64,000 nucleotides of DNA, taken from contig NZ_CP108054.1 of NCBI RefSeq assembly GCF_036173125.1, positions 4,154,001 through 4,218,000 of the forward strand. The letters run 5' to 3'. Source of the DNA: Streptomyces sp. NBC_00286 (lineage in GTDB: Bacteria; Actinomycetota; Actinomycetes; Streptomycetales; Streptomycetaceae). A program made the translations under genes and the position numbers. Within the stretch, counting starts at the first letter, position 1; the number at the start of each line of letters is the position of its first letter. The notes under the pieces were generated by a model. It was not told the origin of the DNA. It ran no database searches and saw nothing but the letters and a program-made list of their open reading frames with translations. Positions 1-8,106 of this stretch are shown piece after piece.

Positions 1-155
1 GCTTTACCGATGAGGCGATAGCGAAGCGGCTTGGCGTGTCGTCCCGCACGGCACGCCGGATCGCCGCTGACCTCATGGAGACACTCCAGGCTCGCAGCCG
101 GTTTCAAGCCGGCGCTCGGGCCGTTGCACGAGAGTGGCTCACAGGAGAGGAGTAG
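1..155 (+). CDS. LuxR-type HTH regulator, C-terminus only
   Basis: Reading from base 3, the last 50 codons give a LuxR/GerE helix-turn-helix end: FTDEAIAKRLGVSSRTARR is the scaffold plus recognition helix, followed by a short tail ending EWLTGEE and TAG at 153-155. The protein begins outside the window, so any upstream sensor domain is unknown. In this family the domain binds DNA as a transcription activator. No promoter or partner can be seen. The following DNA (156-345) has no intact gene; a readable stretch NVRKVVLAAWMAAGRPEARE around 270-330 is a fragment I cannot name. Confidence 0.75.
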   Translation, partial: FTDEAIAKRLGVSSRTARRIAADLMETLQARSRFQAGARAVAREWLTGEE

Positions 156-345
156 CGCGTCCGTGGCCTCGCTCGGTCGGCAGCGGGCCTCGACGACGTC
201 GGATGCTGGCTCAGTCAAGACTTCCGTTTGGGAGACCCGACTCGATCGCTGCTGTAGGGCAACGTCCGCAAGGTCGTCCTCGCAGCTTGGATGGCCGCAG
301 GTCGCCCCGAGGCCCGCGAACTCCTCAAGATCGACCCGACACGCC

Positions 346-690
346 ACCCATACCGCGCGGCTGACCCACGCACAGCTCCAGGCCGCGCTCAGGCGGGCCG
401 GTCGCAGGCTCGGCATCGAGACGGAGGCCCACCCGCCTCCGTGACATCTTCCGCGCCGAGAGTGGGCCCACCAGCCGCCGCTCGTCGAGTGCGCGCTCGG
501 CAGCCGCCGGCGCCCTCGCGATGGCGGTGGAAGAAGCGTTCCCTCAGCACCCGGACGCCGAGATCCTGCTGACCTTCCCCGGGCTCGGCATCCAGCTCGC
601 CGCCCGAATCCTGACTGAGATCGGGGACGACCGCACCCGCTTCGCGGACTGAAGGCCTACGCCAGCTCCTCATAGGCGCGCAGCTGGGGC
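346..690 (+). pseudogene. IS110-family transposase remnant
   Basis: Fragments typical of IS110/IS116-like transposases can be read in several frames. LTHAQLQAALRRAGRRLGIE lies near 361-420. RLRDIFRAE, shifted in frame, follows near 435-460. AEILLTFPGLGIQLAARILT and EIGDDRTRFAD lie near 560-650, which is the conserved Pro-Gly-Leu-Gly region of the C-terminal Tnp_20 domain. The N-terminal RuvC-like DEDD domain is missing and there are several frameshifts, so it cannot be active. No terminal repeats were seen, which is usual for this family. It marks an old insertion beside the att site. Confidence 0.65.
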
Positions 691-820
691 GCCTCCGCGC
701 GTGTGCAAGCCGTGCTTCTAGCCGTGAACCACAGACAAAACCTGCACTCCCAGGCACCCCAGGTGTCATCCTGAAGACGAAAGAAGCAGGTAGGAGCCAT
801 GGGCTACAGATCCTGTTGCC

Positions 821-862
821 CTCCTAAAGCGGGTGTCGCAGGTTCGAATCCTGCCGGGGGCA
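821..862 (+). other. 3' half of tRNA-Arg(CCU), probable att core
   Basis: From the anticodon loop CTCCTAA onward the sequence reads as a tRNA 3' half: anticodon CCU, 3' strand of the anticodon stem, variable loop, T arm GCAGG-TTCGAAT-CCTGC and acceptor strand CGGGGGC plus discriminator A. The 5' half is absent: the bases before 821 do not pair with the anticodon stem, and there is no GCCCCCG acceptor strand. CCA is not encoded. A tRNA 3' half directly beside an integrase gene is the usual form of an attachment core of actinobacterial integrative elements. The intact tRNA is not in this window. Confidence 0.75.
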
Positions 863-873
863 CAGGGTCTGAC

Positions 874-932
874 CAGCGCGTTTACCTCACAGAGGTAGGC
901 GCGCTGATCTTTGTGGCCACGGCATTGGCCAC
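874..932 (+). promoter_or_regulatory. Two hairpins in the att-integrase leader
   Basis: The first dyad (874-906) has arms CAGCGCG and TACCTC paired with GAGGTA and CGCGCTG, with one 2-nt internal bulge on each side and an ACA loop. The second (913-932) is GTGGCCA, six bases, TGGCCAC. Both sit between the tRNA core and the integrase start at 950. They could be integrase or excisionase arm sites, or a hairpin controlling integrase expression; the sequence does not decide. Confidence 0.4.
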
Positions 933-949
933 GAATAGGTTCCGTTGTC

Positions 950-2656
950 ATGGCGAACACGACATCCAAGCGCCGTCAGCGCGGCAGCATCCGGCCCCAC
1001 GGGGACGGCTTCCAGGTCCGGGTCTACGCAGGGCATGACCCGCTCACCAAGAAGGAAATCCGCCTCACCGAACAGGCTGAGACCTGGCCCGAGGCCGAGA
1101 AGATCCGCACCCGGCTCCTCAATCAGGTCGATGAGCAACGGCATCCCAAGACCCAGGTCACCATGGGATTCCTCCTCGACCGCTGGCTCAGCGTCGCCGA
1201 GCTAGACGTCGACACGTCGTACGCGCGGGCCGAGGGCATCATCCGCAACTACCTCAAGCCGACATTCGGCGACCTCAAGGCCGGCAAGCTCACGGCCGAG
1301 ATGCTAGAGCTCTTCTACGCCCGCCTCCGGCACTGTCAGGAACAGTGCGAGGGCCGCCGCAATGGCAAGACCGACCCGCAGACGAAGCAGAAGCACGTCT
1401 GCGAGCCGCTCGCCGCGAACACCGTCCGCAAGATTCACTTCATCCTGCGGCCCGCACTCAACCGCGGCCTGCGCTGGGGCTACGTGACAAGCAATGTCGC
1501 AGCCCTCGCCGAGCCTCCCTCTTAGCCACAACCGAACCCGGACCCTCCCACCCCCGAGGAAGCGGCTCTCGCTCTCAACACGGCCTGGCAGCAGGATCTG
1601 GACTGGGGCGCGTTTCTGTTCATGACGATGGTGACCGGCTCGCGCCGCGGCGAGATGTGCGCCCTGCGCTGGTCGGACATCAACCTCGACCGCCTCGAAC
1701 TCTTCGTAAAGCACTCCATCAACGGCCGCCGGATCAAGGACACCAAGACCCATCAGCGCCGCAAGCAGGCCATCGACGTGATCACACGTTCCGTTCTGGT
1801 CGCCCACCGAGCCCGTGCTGAAGAACGCTGCAGGGCGCTCGGCGGTGAACTCGCCCGCGTTGCCTTCGTGTTCTCCGGCGAAGCCGACAGCTCCGCCCCG
1901 CTCGTGCCGTCGAGCGTCAGCCAGCGATACCGCCGCCTTGCGAAGAACCTGAAGATCCACACCCACCGTCTGAAGGACCTGCGCGCGTACAACGTGACGG
2001 AGCTCCTGGGAGCCGGTACCGACGTACGAACCGTCGCCGGCCGCGTCGGCCACGGCGGCGGAGGTGCGACCACGCTGAAGTACTACGCGGCCTTCCTGGC
2101 CACCTCGGACCGCCAGGCCGTCACCGCCTTCGCCAAGCAGCTGCCGGTGCCAGAAGAGCTGCTGGCCGAGCAGCCGGTCACGACCTTCATCAACGGGCTG
2201 CGCCTGGTCTGCGAGTGCGGGAACGAGTCGCTGTGGGCGATGCTGGTGGTCACCGAGGATGGTGCTGAGGCCTTGTGCGGGCAGTGCGAGGCAGCCGTCC
2301 AAACCCGCCCGGACGCGGCCGTGGGCCCCATCGGCAGGACCATCAAGGTCGATGCTGCCCCGCCCCGCGAGCTCGCTCCCTGGGAGGCGATCGCCCAAGA
2401 GCTCGCGGGTGCCATCAAGGACGGCACGATGCTGCCCGGCGAGGACGTCCCCACGGTCGGCGACATCGCCCAGGCCCACGGCGTCTCGGTCGGTACCGCG
2501 CACCGCGCCTTCACCCAACTGAAGAAGGACGGCCTGATCGAGGTCAGTCGCGGCCGTCGGGCCGTCGTCCGCGAGGTCCACGAGGAGGCCTCCAACGCCC
2601 AATGCTGCCAGGGCATGTCGTCGACCAGAGCAAGTTCCGACGGCAGTCGGCTATGA
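950..2656 (+). pseudogene. Tyrosine integrase with in-frame amber codon
   Basis: The reading frame from ATG 950 to TGA 2656 (569 codons) encodes a site-specific tyrosine recombinase of the actinobacterial integrative-element type, interrupted by one in-frame TAG at 1523-1525 (codon 192). The N-terminal part holds the arm-binding region and SAM-like core-binding domain (MGFLLDRWLSVAE). After the stop the catalytic domain reads on in the same frame: box I Arg in TGSRRGEMCALRW, LKDLRAYNVTELL where HDLRH is usual (Lys replaces the His), GRVGHGGGG and the nucleophile Tyr in LKYYAAF. An unusual C-terminal extension follows, with a CxC/CxxC zinc-type cluster and a GntR-like winged helix (VPTVGDIAQAHGVSVGTAHR). 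Unless the amber codon is read through, only a 191-residue N-terminal piece is made. It lies 87 bp from the tRNA fragment that is probably its target site. Confidence 0.85.
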
Positions 2657-2665
2657 CAGGTCCCG

Positions 2666-3280
2666 GGCCCCCGAAAAGGGGGCGCTCTGAAGGAACAAGA
2701 GCCGCGAGAGGGACAATCCGACGCCGACGGCCGCGCTGAACGGCGCCAGACCCGCCGACGGCACCGCGCCCGCTTGAAGGCTGCTGAACTAGGGCGTTCC
2801 CGGGGCGGGTTGACCAGCAAAATCCATCTGGCGGCCGACCGGCGCTGCCGCCCGCTGGCGTTCGTCCTCGCGCCCGGACAGGCCGGCGACAGCCCGCAGT
2901 TCGTCCCGGTCCTGGAGCGGATCAAGGTGCGCGGGCCGGTCGGACGCCCGAAGACCCGGCCGGACGCGGTGGCCGCCGACAAGGCGTACTCCTCCCGCCG
3001 CAACCGCCGCTACCTGCGAGGACGAGGGATCCGCAGGGTGATCCCGGAGAAGGTGGACCAGGCCGCCAACCGCAAGAACCGCGGCCCGCGCGGCGGCCGC
3101 CCCGTCAGCCACGACGCGGACTTGTACACCGAACGCAACACCGTGGAGCGGTGCATCAACCGCCTGCGGAACTGGCGCGGCATAGCGACCCGCTTCGACA
3201 AGACCCCGCAGAGCTACGAGGCCGGGCTCCACCTGTGCGGTGCGATGCTCTGGCTCCGCAGCATCGCACCGCATTCGTGA
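2666..3280 (+). pseudogene. IS5-family (ISL2/IS1031-like) transposase, 5'-truncated
   Basis: The well-conserved part starts at LGRSRGGLTSKIHLAAD and runs to LHLCGAMLWLRSIAPHS. The second catalytic Asp (VAADKAYSSRRNR) and the Glu (YTERNTVERCINRL) are present. The first Asp and the N-terminal helix-turn-helix are missing. About 35 codons before position 2774 (RKGGALKEQEPREGQ) still resemble the linker of the family, then homology stops next to the integrase 3' end. No inverted repeats were found. The fragment is therefore a dead insertion-sequence remnant joined to the integrase end. Confidence 0.8.
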
Positions 3281-3489
3281 TCAAACTCCAGACAGGACCT
3301 AGCCCGGGCCGTTCACGTCGTCGAAGTGGAGAATCGCCAGTTGCGGCAATCTGCCGGCTCTGATGGTGTCGTTCGCGTACTACCCACGAGGCAGGGCACA
3401 ACTGCCCGCTGAGGCGTGCGACGTTGGGCGCCACACTCATAACGGCCGCGTGGAAGGAGGCCCTCAAGAGACGACGTTGACCGAGTTCT

Positions 3490-3518
3490 AGCTGCCATAC
3501 GCACGGCGTACGGCAGCT
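3490..3518. repeat. 13-bp inverted repeat in a gene-free stretch
   Basis: Arms AGCTGCCATACGC and GCGTACGGCAGCT pair over 13 positions with one mismatch around an ACG loop. There is no T-run, so it is not a classical terminator. The surrounding 3281-3682 holds no gene I can support, and this hairpin is its only clear structure. It could be the end of a mobile element or a terminator for the transposase remnant. Confidence 0.45.
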
Positions 3519-3682
3519 GTCTGCCCATAATCGCCGTATCAGTGGCCAGTCGCCGTTTCGGCGGATGCTGATGAGGTCGGAATGATGGGGCCGCCCCTTC
3601 CGTAACTTGGGCTAAGCAACCTCAGCGACGTCCGGCCGGCTAAGCAGCGACGAGTTCCACGACGCGCTGGAGATCGCGACCG

Positions 3683-4120
3683 GTGCGAAAGCAAGCAAGA
3701 TGGGTCATGCAAGGTCCCGAGATCGGAAGTGGGCTGCCGGCTCGGCAGCTGCCAGATCGGCTGCACTCGGTCGGCCCGGGCTGGCATCCGTTGCTCCTGC
3801 GCCTACACGAACAACTCCTCGCCGTTGACCCGGGCTACCGGATCGATGACTTGAAGGAGAAGCTCGGCGGGGTCCGTATCCACGTCACCGCTGCCTCCAC
3901 TGCCGCGCGCCCTGCGATGCGGTCCCTTCTCGCTGAAGCCGAAGCGCAGTCCGAGACGACTTGCGAGTTCTGTGGAGGGCCTGGGCGTCGTCGGCGACGG
4001 AGTGACGCCTCGACAGGCTGGATCAAAACAGTGTGCGACAGTTGCCACGATGCGTGGTCGGCCCACAGGATCCTGATCATCAACGGCGAGGTACACCACC
4101 GGCGGTCGGGAAGTAGCTAA
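3683..4120 (+). CDS. Small CxxC zinc-motif protein of unknown function
   Basis: A 145-residue soluble protein. GWHPLLLRLHEQLLAVDPGYRIDDLKEKLGG is typical of a small bacterial family in which a helical N-terminal part precedes a zinc ribbon. Two Cys pairs, CEFC and CDSC, with the family motif GWIKTVC between them, form the likely zinc site. The GTG at 3683 has a GGAG ten bases upstream; ATG 3707 would give 137 residues and leaves the conserved part intact. No operon partner is evident, and the next 150 bases hold nothing I can name. In other genomes relatives turn up beside phage or element genes, so a passenger role fits but is not shown. Confidence 0.55.
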   Translation: MRKQARWVMQGPEIGSGLPARQLPDRLHSVGPGWHPLLLRLHEQLLAVDPGYRIDDLKEKLGGVRIHVTAASTAARPAMRSLLAEAEAQSETTCEFCGGPGRRRRRSDASTGWIKTVCDSCHDAWSAHRILIINGEVHHRRSGSS

Positions 4121-4273
4121 GCGACATCGCTGCGGCATATCGGGCCCTTGGCGTCGCCAGCACCCGCAAGAATCAGCACCCATTGTGACATCTAACCGAC
4201 AACTGATGTCAGGCCCCGTTGACGACGGTCGTCACCCCCGCAGGCCACCCCATCGCCGGTGGCCGGCATCCGC

Positions 4274-4510
4274 TCAGTAGAGCCGGAAGACCCGTACCTC
4301 GCCGACGTCCGGGCTGACAACCTGCACAACGGACACATCGCCGTCTCGCGCGTGGCGCAACAACTCCGGCACTCCCGCTCGCGCGGCGAACAGGGTCGAG
4401 CGCACGCCCAGGAACCCGGCCGCCAGCACGATTCAGTGCCAGCGCCCGGAACATCCGTCGGCCCGTGCCATGCGCTGCTCGTTTGCGGTCAACGCAGGGA
4501 CTCGCGCCAT
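4274..4510 (-). pseudogene. Conserved small ORF broken by an in-frame TGA
   Basis: Read on the minus strand from ATG 4510, the frame gives MARVPALTANEQRMARADG, a TGA after 25 codons, and then continues in the same frame with VLAAGFLGVRSTLFAARAG and SPDVGEVRVFRLY to a second stop at 4274-4276. Both halves have protein-like composition, and one base change would restore a 78-residue protein. I do not recognise a function. It could also be two unrelated short frames, but continuity of frame makes a single disabled gene more likely. Confidence 0.4.
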
Positions 4511-4746
4511 GACGCGCCTCCCAGAAGTCATTCCCAGGACCCTCAGAGCCCGGCATTCGCGCCGTGTCGTACATGCCGTTCACCGCACCACTGCTGTCGT
4601 GCCGTACGGTCGGCCCGCGCCAGAACATCACCCCATGACCGGGTGAGGCAGGGCGCGACCGCAAGCGGGCGGGTCCGCGCAGAACGCCACCCGGATCGGT
4701 CGGGGTAGCGCTTGCGACCAGCGCGCCTACGGCCGCTCAACGTGGA

Positions 4747-5496
4747 TCAGCGGGCGTAGCCGCCGTCGGCCATGATGGTCTGGCCAGTCACGAAGGCAGC
4801 GTCGTCGCTGGTGAGGAAGGCAATGGTGCCGGTCAAGTCTTCCGGCAGCCCGTTGCGCTTGATGGCCTGGGACTGTGCGGCCGCCGTGAGGGCTTCCTGC
4901 GGGTGGGCATTCAGGACGCCGGGTGTGATGGTCAGGGTCGGGCCGACCGCGTTGACGGTGATGCCGAACGGGGCGAGGTCGTTGGCCAGTCCGCGGCTGA
5001 AGCCGATGTTGCCCATCTTGCTCGCCATGTAGTGGGACATGCCGGGCGCGTTGGTGACGATTGAGTTGGAGGTCAGGTTGACGATGCGGCCCCAGCCGCT
5101 CTTCTTCATGGTCGGCAGCAGGGCCTTGACCATGAGGAACTGCGAGTCGAGGTTGACCGCGATGACGCGCCGCCAAGTGTCGTAGTCCAGCTCCTCGATG
5201 TCGAGGAAGGGGGAAATGCCGGCGTTGTTGACCAGGATGTCCGCCCGCCCGAACCGGTCGGCGACCTCCTTGCCCACGGCCGCGGTCTGGTCGGGATTGG
5301 ACACGTCGCCTGTGAGACCCAGCACCGGGTGTCCTTTGTCGGCGAGCAAGGCGACGGTTTCCTCGGGGCTGTTGAGGTCGACCGCGACGACGGTCGCGCC
5401 GCGTGCGGCGAGGTCGACGGCGATGGCCTGGCCGATGCCGCGTCCGGCGCCGGTGACAACGGCCACTCGGTCCGTGTGTGTCTGGGGAACTGACAT
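4747..5496 (-). CDS. SDR-family oxidoreductase (FabG-like)
   Basis: A 249-residue classical short-chain dehydrogenase. The cofactor motif TGAGRGIGQ is near residues 16-24, NNAG near 90, and the catalytic centre has NLTSNS with YMASK (Tyr-x-x-x-Lys) some 14 residues later. It ends in VTGQTIMADGGYAR, as in 3-oxoacyl-ACP reductase-like enzymes. ATG 5496 has AAGGAG nine bases upstream. The reaction is NAD(P)-dependent oxidation or reduction of an alcohol/ketone in the cytoplasm; the substrate cannot be told. The gene follows a broken WrbA-type gene on the same strand, so it may once have belonged to a redox operon with the nitroreductase and second SDR upstream. Confidence 0.85.
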   Translation of the reverse strand: MSVPQTHTDRVAVVTGAGRGIGQAIAVDLAARGATVVAVDLNSPEETVALLADKGHPVLGLTGDVSNPDQTAAVGKEVADRFGRADILVNNAGISPFLDIEELDYDTWRRVIAVNLDSQFLMVKALLPTMKKSGWGRIVNLTSNSIVTNAPGMSHYMASKMGNIGFSRGLANDLAPFGITVNAVGPTLTITPGVLNAHPQEALTAAAQSQAIKRNGLPEDLTGTIAFLTSDDAAFVTGQTIMADGGYAR

Positions 5497-5585
5497 GTCA
5501 GAAACTCCTTTGTTGCGAACTTCCGGTCCCGCGCCTCGTGGCACGGTGCCCGGGACTTCTTTTCCGGCCCCCGCCCGGGTGAGCG

Positions 5586-5771
5586 TCACGCCGCGCGGCC
5601 GGCCTTGAGGGTCCTGGCGACGTTGGCGATCCGCTTGCCCTGGTAGGCGCCAGAGACGCGGGCCGTGCTGTCGCCGGGGATCTCTCCCTGGGCACCGGTC
5701 ACGTGCGAGGTTCCGTAGGGATTGCCGTCGGTGAACTTGACGGGGTCGGTGAAGCCGGAGGGCTTTCCCCG
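5586..5771 (-). pseudogene. WrbA-like flavodoxin/quinone reductase, C-terminal remnant
   Basis: Only the last 60 residues remain: FTDPVKFTDGNPYGTSHVTG followed by AYQGKRIANVARTLKAGRAA. NPYGTSH is the highly conserved C-terminal motif of NAD(P)H:quinone oxidoreductases of the flavodoxin (WrbA/LadH) type. Coding similarity stops abruptly at about 5771, 35 bases before the nitroreductase stop codon, so the N-terminal FMN-binding part has been deleted. No start codon or ribosome site precedes it. Confidence 0.65.
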
Positions 5772-5805
5772 GGCCGGGCGATGTGCAACCGGCGCTTCGC
5801 AAGTG

Positions 5806-6309
5806 CTACCGGCCGGGCCGCTCGGGCTCCATCCGGAAGCAGGCGAAGCGGGTCTTCGCGGCGGCCGTGCGCAGCTCGTCGTCGGTGGGCTGCCGGTCGC
5901 CCGGGAGGCCGAGCATCAGCCCCTTGGCGGCCTTCGGGCCTTTGCGCCGGCCGAACTCAGCCAGCAGGGCGGCGACTTCCTCGGCGTCCTCGACGACTGT
6001 CGGGACGGCGCTGTGGTCCTGGCCGCGGATGCGCAGCCGGACGGCGGGCCCTTGGCGCATGCTGGGGATCCAGCTGAGCTGGGAGGACATGGCGAGCACC
6101 GTGCCGGGGTCCCAGTCGAAGTAGCCGATGGGGACCGTGAATTCGCGGCCCGTCCTGTGCCCCTTGTAGGTGAGCAGCATCAGGCGCCCGCTCAGTGGCT
6201 TGTGGAAGCGGGAGGCGAGCAGCGGCCGTACGACCTTGTTGGCGGCTCGGAAGATCTTCACCATGGGTGGCCTGGTCGGGTTCGCCGCGGGTGTGCCGGA
6301 GGTGCTCAC
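5806..6309 (-). CDS. F420-dependent nitroreductase-type protein (DUF385/DDN)
   Basis: A 167-residue protein. The conserved block LLTYKGHRTGREFTVPIGYF is the deazaflavin-dependent nitroreductase signature, followed by the split-barrel region VRLRIRGQDHSAVPTVVED. Family members use reduced F420 to reduce quinones or nitro compounds. GTG 6309 overlaps the stop of the upstream SDR by 4 bp (GTGA), indicating translational coupling; an internal ATG at 6264 would also keep the domain. It is co-transcribed with the SDR and is divergent from a TetR gene that probably controls both. Confidence 0.8.
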   Translation of the reverse strand: MSTSGTPAANPTRPPMVKIFRAANKVVRPLLASRFHKPLSGRLMLLTYKGHRTGREFTVPIGYFDWDPGTVLAMSSQLSWIPSMRQGPAVRLRIRGQDHSAVPTVVEDAEEVAALLAEFGRRKGPKAAKGLMLGLPGDRQPTDDELRTAAAKTRFACFRMEPERPGR

Positions 6310-6977
6310 CAGGTGCCGCCGGGGGCGGTGTGGACGATCTCGGCCTGGTCGCGTTTGGTGTAGGCGTCCCAGTAGTGCTCGGCGATGGTCTCGGGCTCGG
6401 TGCCGGGACCGCTGCCGATGAACACCCCGATCGCCACGTGTGCGGCGTGGACCCCGTGTTCGGCAAGGTCGATGCCCAGAACCATGGCGTAGTTGCGCAG
6501 GGCTGCCGCCGCGACGCCGATGCTGCCGAACGCGCCGCCCATCGGCCGGACCGAGGAGGCGCCCGTGGAGAACAGCAGGGTGCCACTGCCGCGTTCGAGC
6601 ATGGCGGGCAGCACCTGACGGACCGCGGCAACCGCTCCGTACAGGTAGTAGTCGAGCTGCTTGTGGAGATCCTGCGCCGTGGCGTCGACGGCGGCAGCGC
6701 CGGCGAAAGCGGGGTCGGCGGGCGAGTACTCCAGTACGTCGACGGCCCCGAACCGGTCGGCGACCGCGGCGAGCGCCGACTGCAGCGAGTCGGGACGCGT
6801 CACGTCCGCGGCGAAGCCCGCGGCCTCGATGCCCTCCTCGGCGAGCCGCGCGGCGAGCGCGTCGAGCTTCTCCTGGGTGCGGGAGACCAGGGCGACCTGG
6901 AAACCCTCCCTTCCGAAGCGGCGGGCGATGGACAGGCCCAGGCCGGGGCCTGCCCCGATGACGGCGATGACGGGCAT
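6306..6977 (-). CDS. SDR-family protein
   Basis: A 223-residue short-chain dehydrogenase-like protein. The glycine motif is GAGPGLGLSIARRFG and the NADP-type region is ALVSRTQEKLDAL. The usual NNAG is replaced by LEYSPAD, and the catalytic Tyr-x-x-x-Lys is not seen (the region reads GSIGVAAAALRNYAMVLG), so it may be an atypical or inactive member. ATG 6977 is preceded by AGGAG. It lies first in a two-gene operon with the F420-type nitroreductase and diverges from the TetR gene at 7127. Confidence 0.75.
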   Translation of the reverse strand: MPVIAVIGAGPGLGLSIARRFGREGFQVALVSRTQEKLDALAARLAEEGIEAAGFAADVTRPDSLQSALAAVADRFGAVDVLEYSPADPAFAGAAAVDATAQDLHKQLDYYLYGAVAAVRQVLPAMLERGSGTLLFSTGASSVRPMGGAFGSIGVAAAALRNYAMVLGIDLAEHGVHAAHVAIGVFIGSGPGTEPETIAEHYWDAYTKRDQAEIVHTAPGGTW

Positions 6978-7126
6978 GGGTGGTGCTCCTGTGGTCGGAC
7001 GGGCTGGACGGATGAGGCGCACCTCCCGCCCCGACAGCAGTCAGGACTGAAAGTCGAGGGCAGCCTCATGTTCTTGGATCGTAGCAGAGAATATGAGGCA
7101 CCCCTCCGGTTGGTAGGCTGAGGGAC

Positions 7127-7819
7127 ATGGCCATCGACCCTCCGTCCGCCTCCGCCGGGAACCCGGCCCCTGCCCGCCCCCTGCGGCGCGACGCGCAGCG
7201 CAATCGCGACGCCCTGCTCACCGCGGCCCGCTCCTGCTTCGCCGAGCAGGGCTTGGAGGCACCCCTGGAGCAGGTGGCCAAGCGGGCCGGGGTGGCCATC
7301 GGCACGCTGTACCGGCACTTCCCCACCCGGCTGGACCTGGTGCAGGCGACCTTCGCCGAGAAGCTGGCCGTCTGGCGGGAGGCCGCCGAGAAGGCCGTCA
7401 CCATGGATGACGCCTGGGCGGGGCTGTGCCACTTCCTGGAGACGATGTGCGAACTCCAGTCACAGGACCGGGGGTTCAACGACCTGGCCTCCATGCGGTT
7501 GCCGGAGAGCGCCTGCCTGGCCGGCGCCCAGACCCGCATCCGCGAACTCGGTGTACACATCGTCGAGCGTGCGCAGGAGCAGGGCAGCCTGCGCCCCGAC
7601 CTCACCCCCGAGGACCTTGCCTTCGTCATCTGGTCGCACAGCCGCGTCACCGAGGCCACCCATGCCATCGCCCCGGACGCCTGGCGCCGCCACCTCTACC
7701 TCCTGCTCGACGGCTTCCGAACCGACCGCGCCCACCCGCTGCCGGCGCCGCCGCTCACCGAGGAGCAGCTGTACCGCGCCATGATCAGCCTCGGCGGAAA
7801 CGGGGCCTGCGGCGCCTGA
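7127..7819 (+). CDS. TetR-family repressor
   Basis: A 230-residue regulator. The N-terminal helix-turn-helix is at residues 25-70, with LEQVAKRAGVAIGTLYRHF as recognition region, followed by the all-helical ligand and dimer domain. It is transcribed away from the SDR/nitroreductase operon, with 149 bp between the start codons, the standard layout for a local repressor. That gap is relatively AT-rich around 7060-7095 and probably holds both promoters; no clean palindrome was found. The tail of the TSUP remnant overlaps its 3' end on the other strand. Confidence 0.85.
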   Translation: MAIDPPSASAGNPAPARPLRRDAQRNRDALLTAARSCFAEQGLEAPLEQVAKRAGVAIGTLYRHFPTRLDLVQATFAEKLAVWREAAEKAVTMDDAWAGLCHFLETMCELQSQDRGFNDLASMRLPESACLAGAQTRIRELGVHIVERAQEQGSLRPDLTPEDLAFVIWSHSRVTEATHAIAPDAWRRHLYLLLDGFRTDRAHPLPAPPLTEEQLYRAMISLGGNGACGA

Positions 7820-7946
7820 CCGTCGGGACGCGTCGTTGTCTCAACGCGCCGCGGGGACCCCCTGCCCGAGCCGGCCCAGCGGTCCGGGTCGGCCCGGCGG
7901 CGGGGCGTCCGGCGCGCGCTTCGGCGCCTGGGCGGATGTGTGGTGA

Positions 7947-7960
7947 TACCCCCTGGGGTA
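7947..7960. promoter_or_regulatory. CsoR/CstR-type operator, apparently orphan
   Basis: TACCCC-CT-GGGGTA is a 6+2+6 palindrome of the type bound by CsoR-family repressors (copper, persulfide and related sensors), whose sites have this TACCCC/GGGGTA form. Members that sense persulfides often control rhodanese and TSUP genes, and a TSUP remnant ends next to this site. No CsoR gene or intact target gene is in reach, so the site seems left over from a lost operon. Confidence 0.45.
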
Positions 7961-8043
7961 CATAACGCCGGAATGGGGTGGGGCATTCCGCCGACACACC
8001 GCTGCCCGGGCCGGAGAGTGTCAGGTGCGGTGCACGGCGCGGC

Positions 8044-8106
8044 GCAGCGGGCAGCGGGCAGCGGGCAGCGGGCAGCGGGCAGCGGGCAGCGGGCAGCGGG
8101 CAGCGG
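8044..8106. repeat. Nine perfect copies of a 7-nt tandem repeat
   Basis: The heptamer GCAGCGG is repeated nine times without a mismatch. Seven is not a multiple of three, so each gain or loss of one unit shifts the frame downstream in the TSUP reading frame. Three units restore it, which gives the CPLPAAR protein repeat seen on the minus strand. Confidence 0.95.

Noticed and set aside
821..862. Complete tRNA gene
   Set aside because: Only the half from the anticodon loop onward is present; no pairing 5' acceptor, D arm or 5' anticodon stem strand was found upstream.
3313..3528. Small minus-strand protein starting MGRQLPYAVRMAAR
   Set aside because: It starts inside the 29-bp hairpin and has no RBS or recognisable sequence.
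4209..4708. Longer open frames on both strands between 4.2 and 4.7 kb
   Set aside because: Arg/Pro-rich with no family pattern or RBS; only the split frame 4274-4510 has protein-like content.
8044..8106. CRISPR array
   Set aside because: Perfect 7-nt units without spacers; not a CRISPR.
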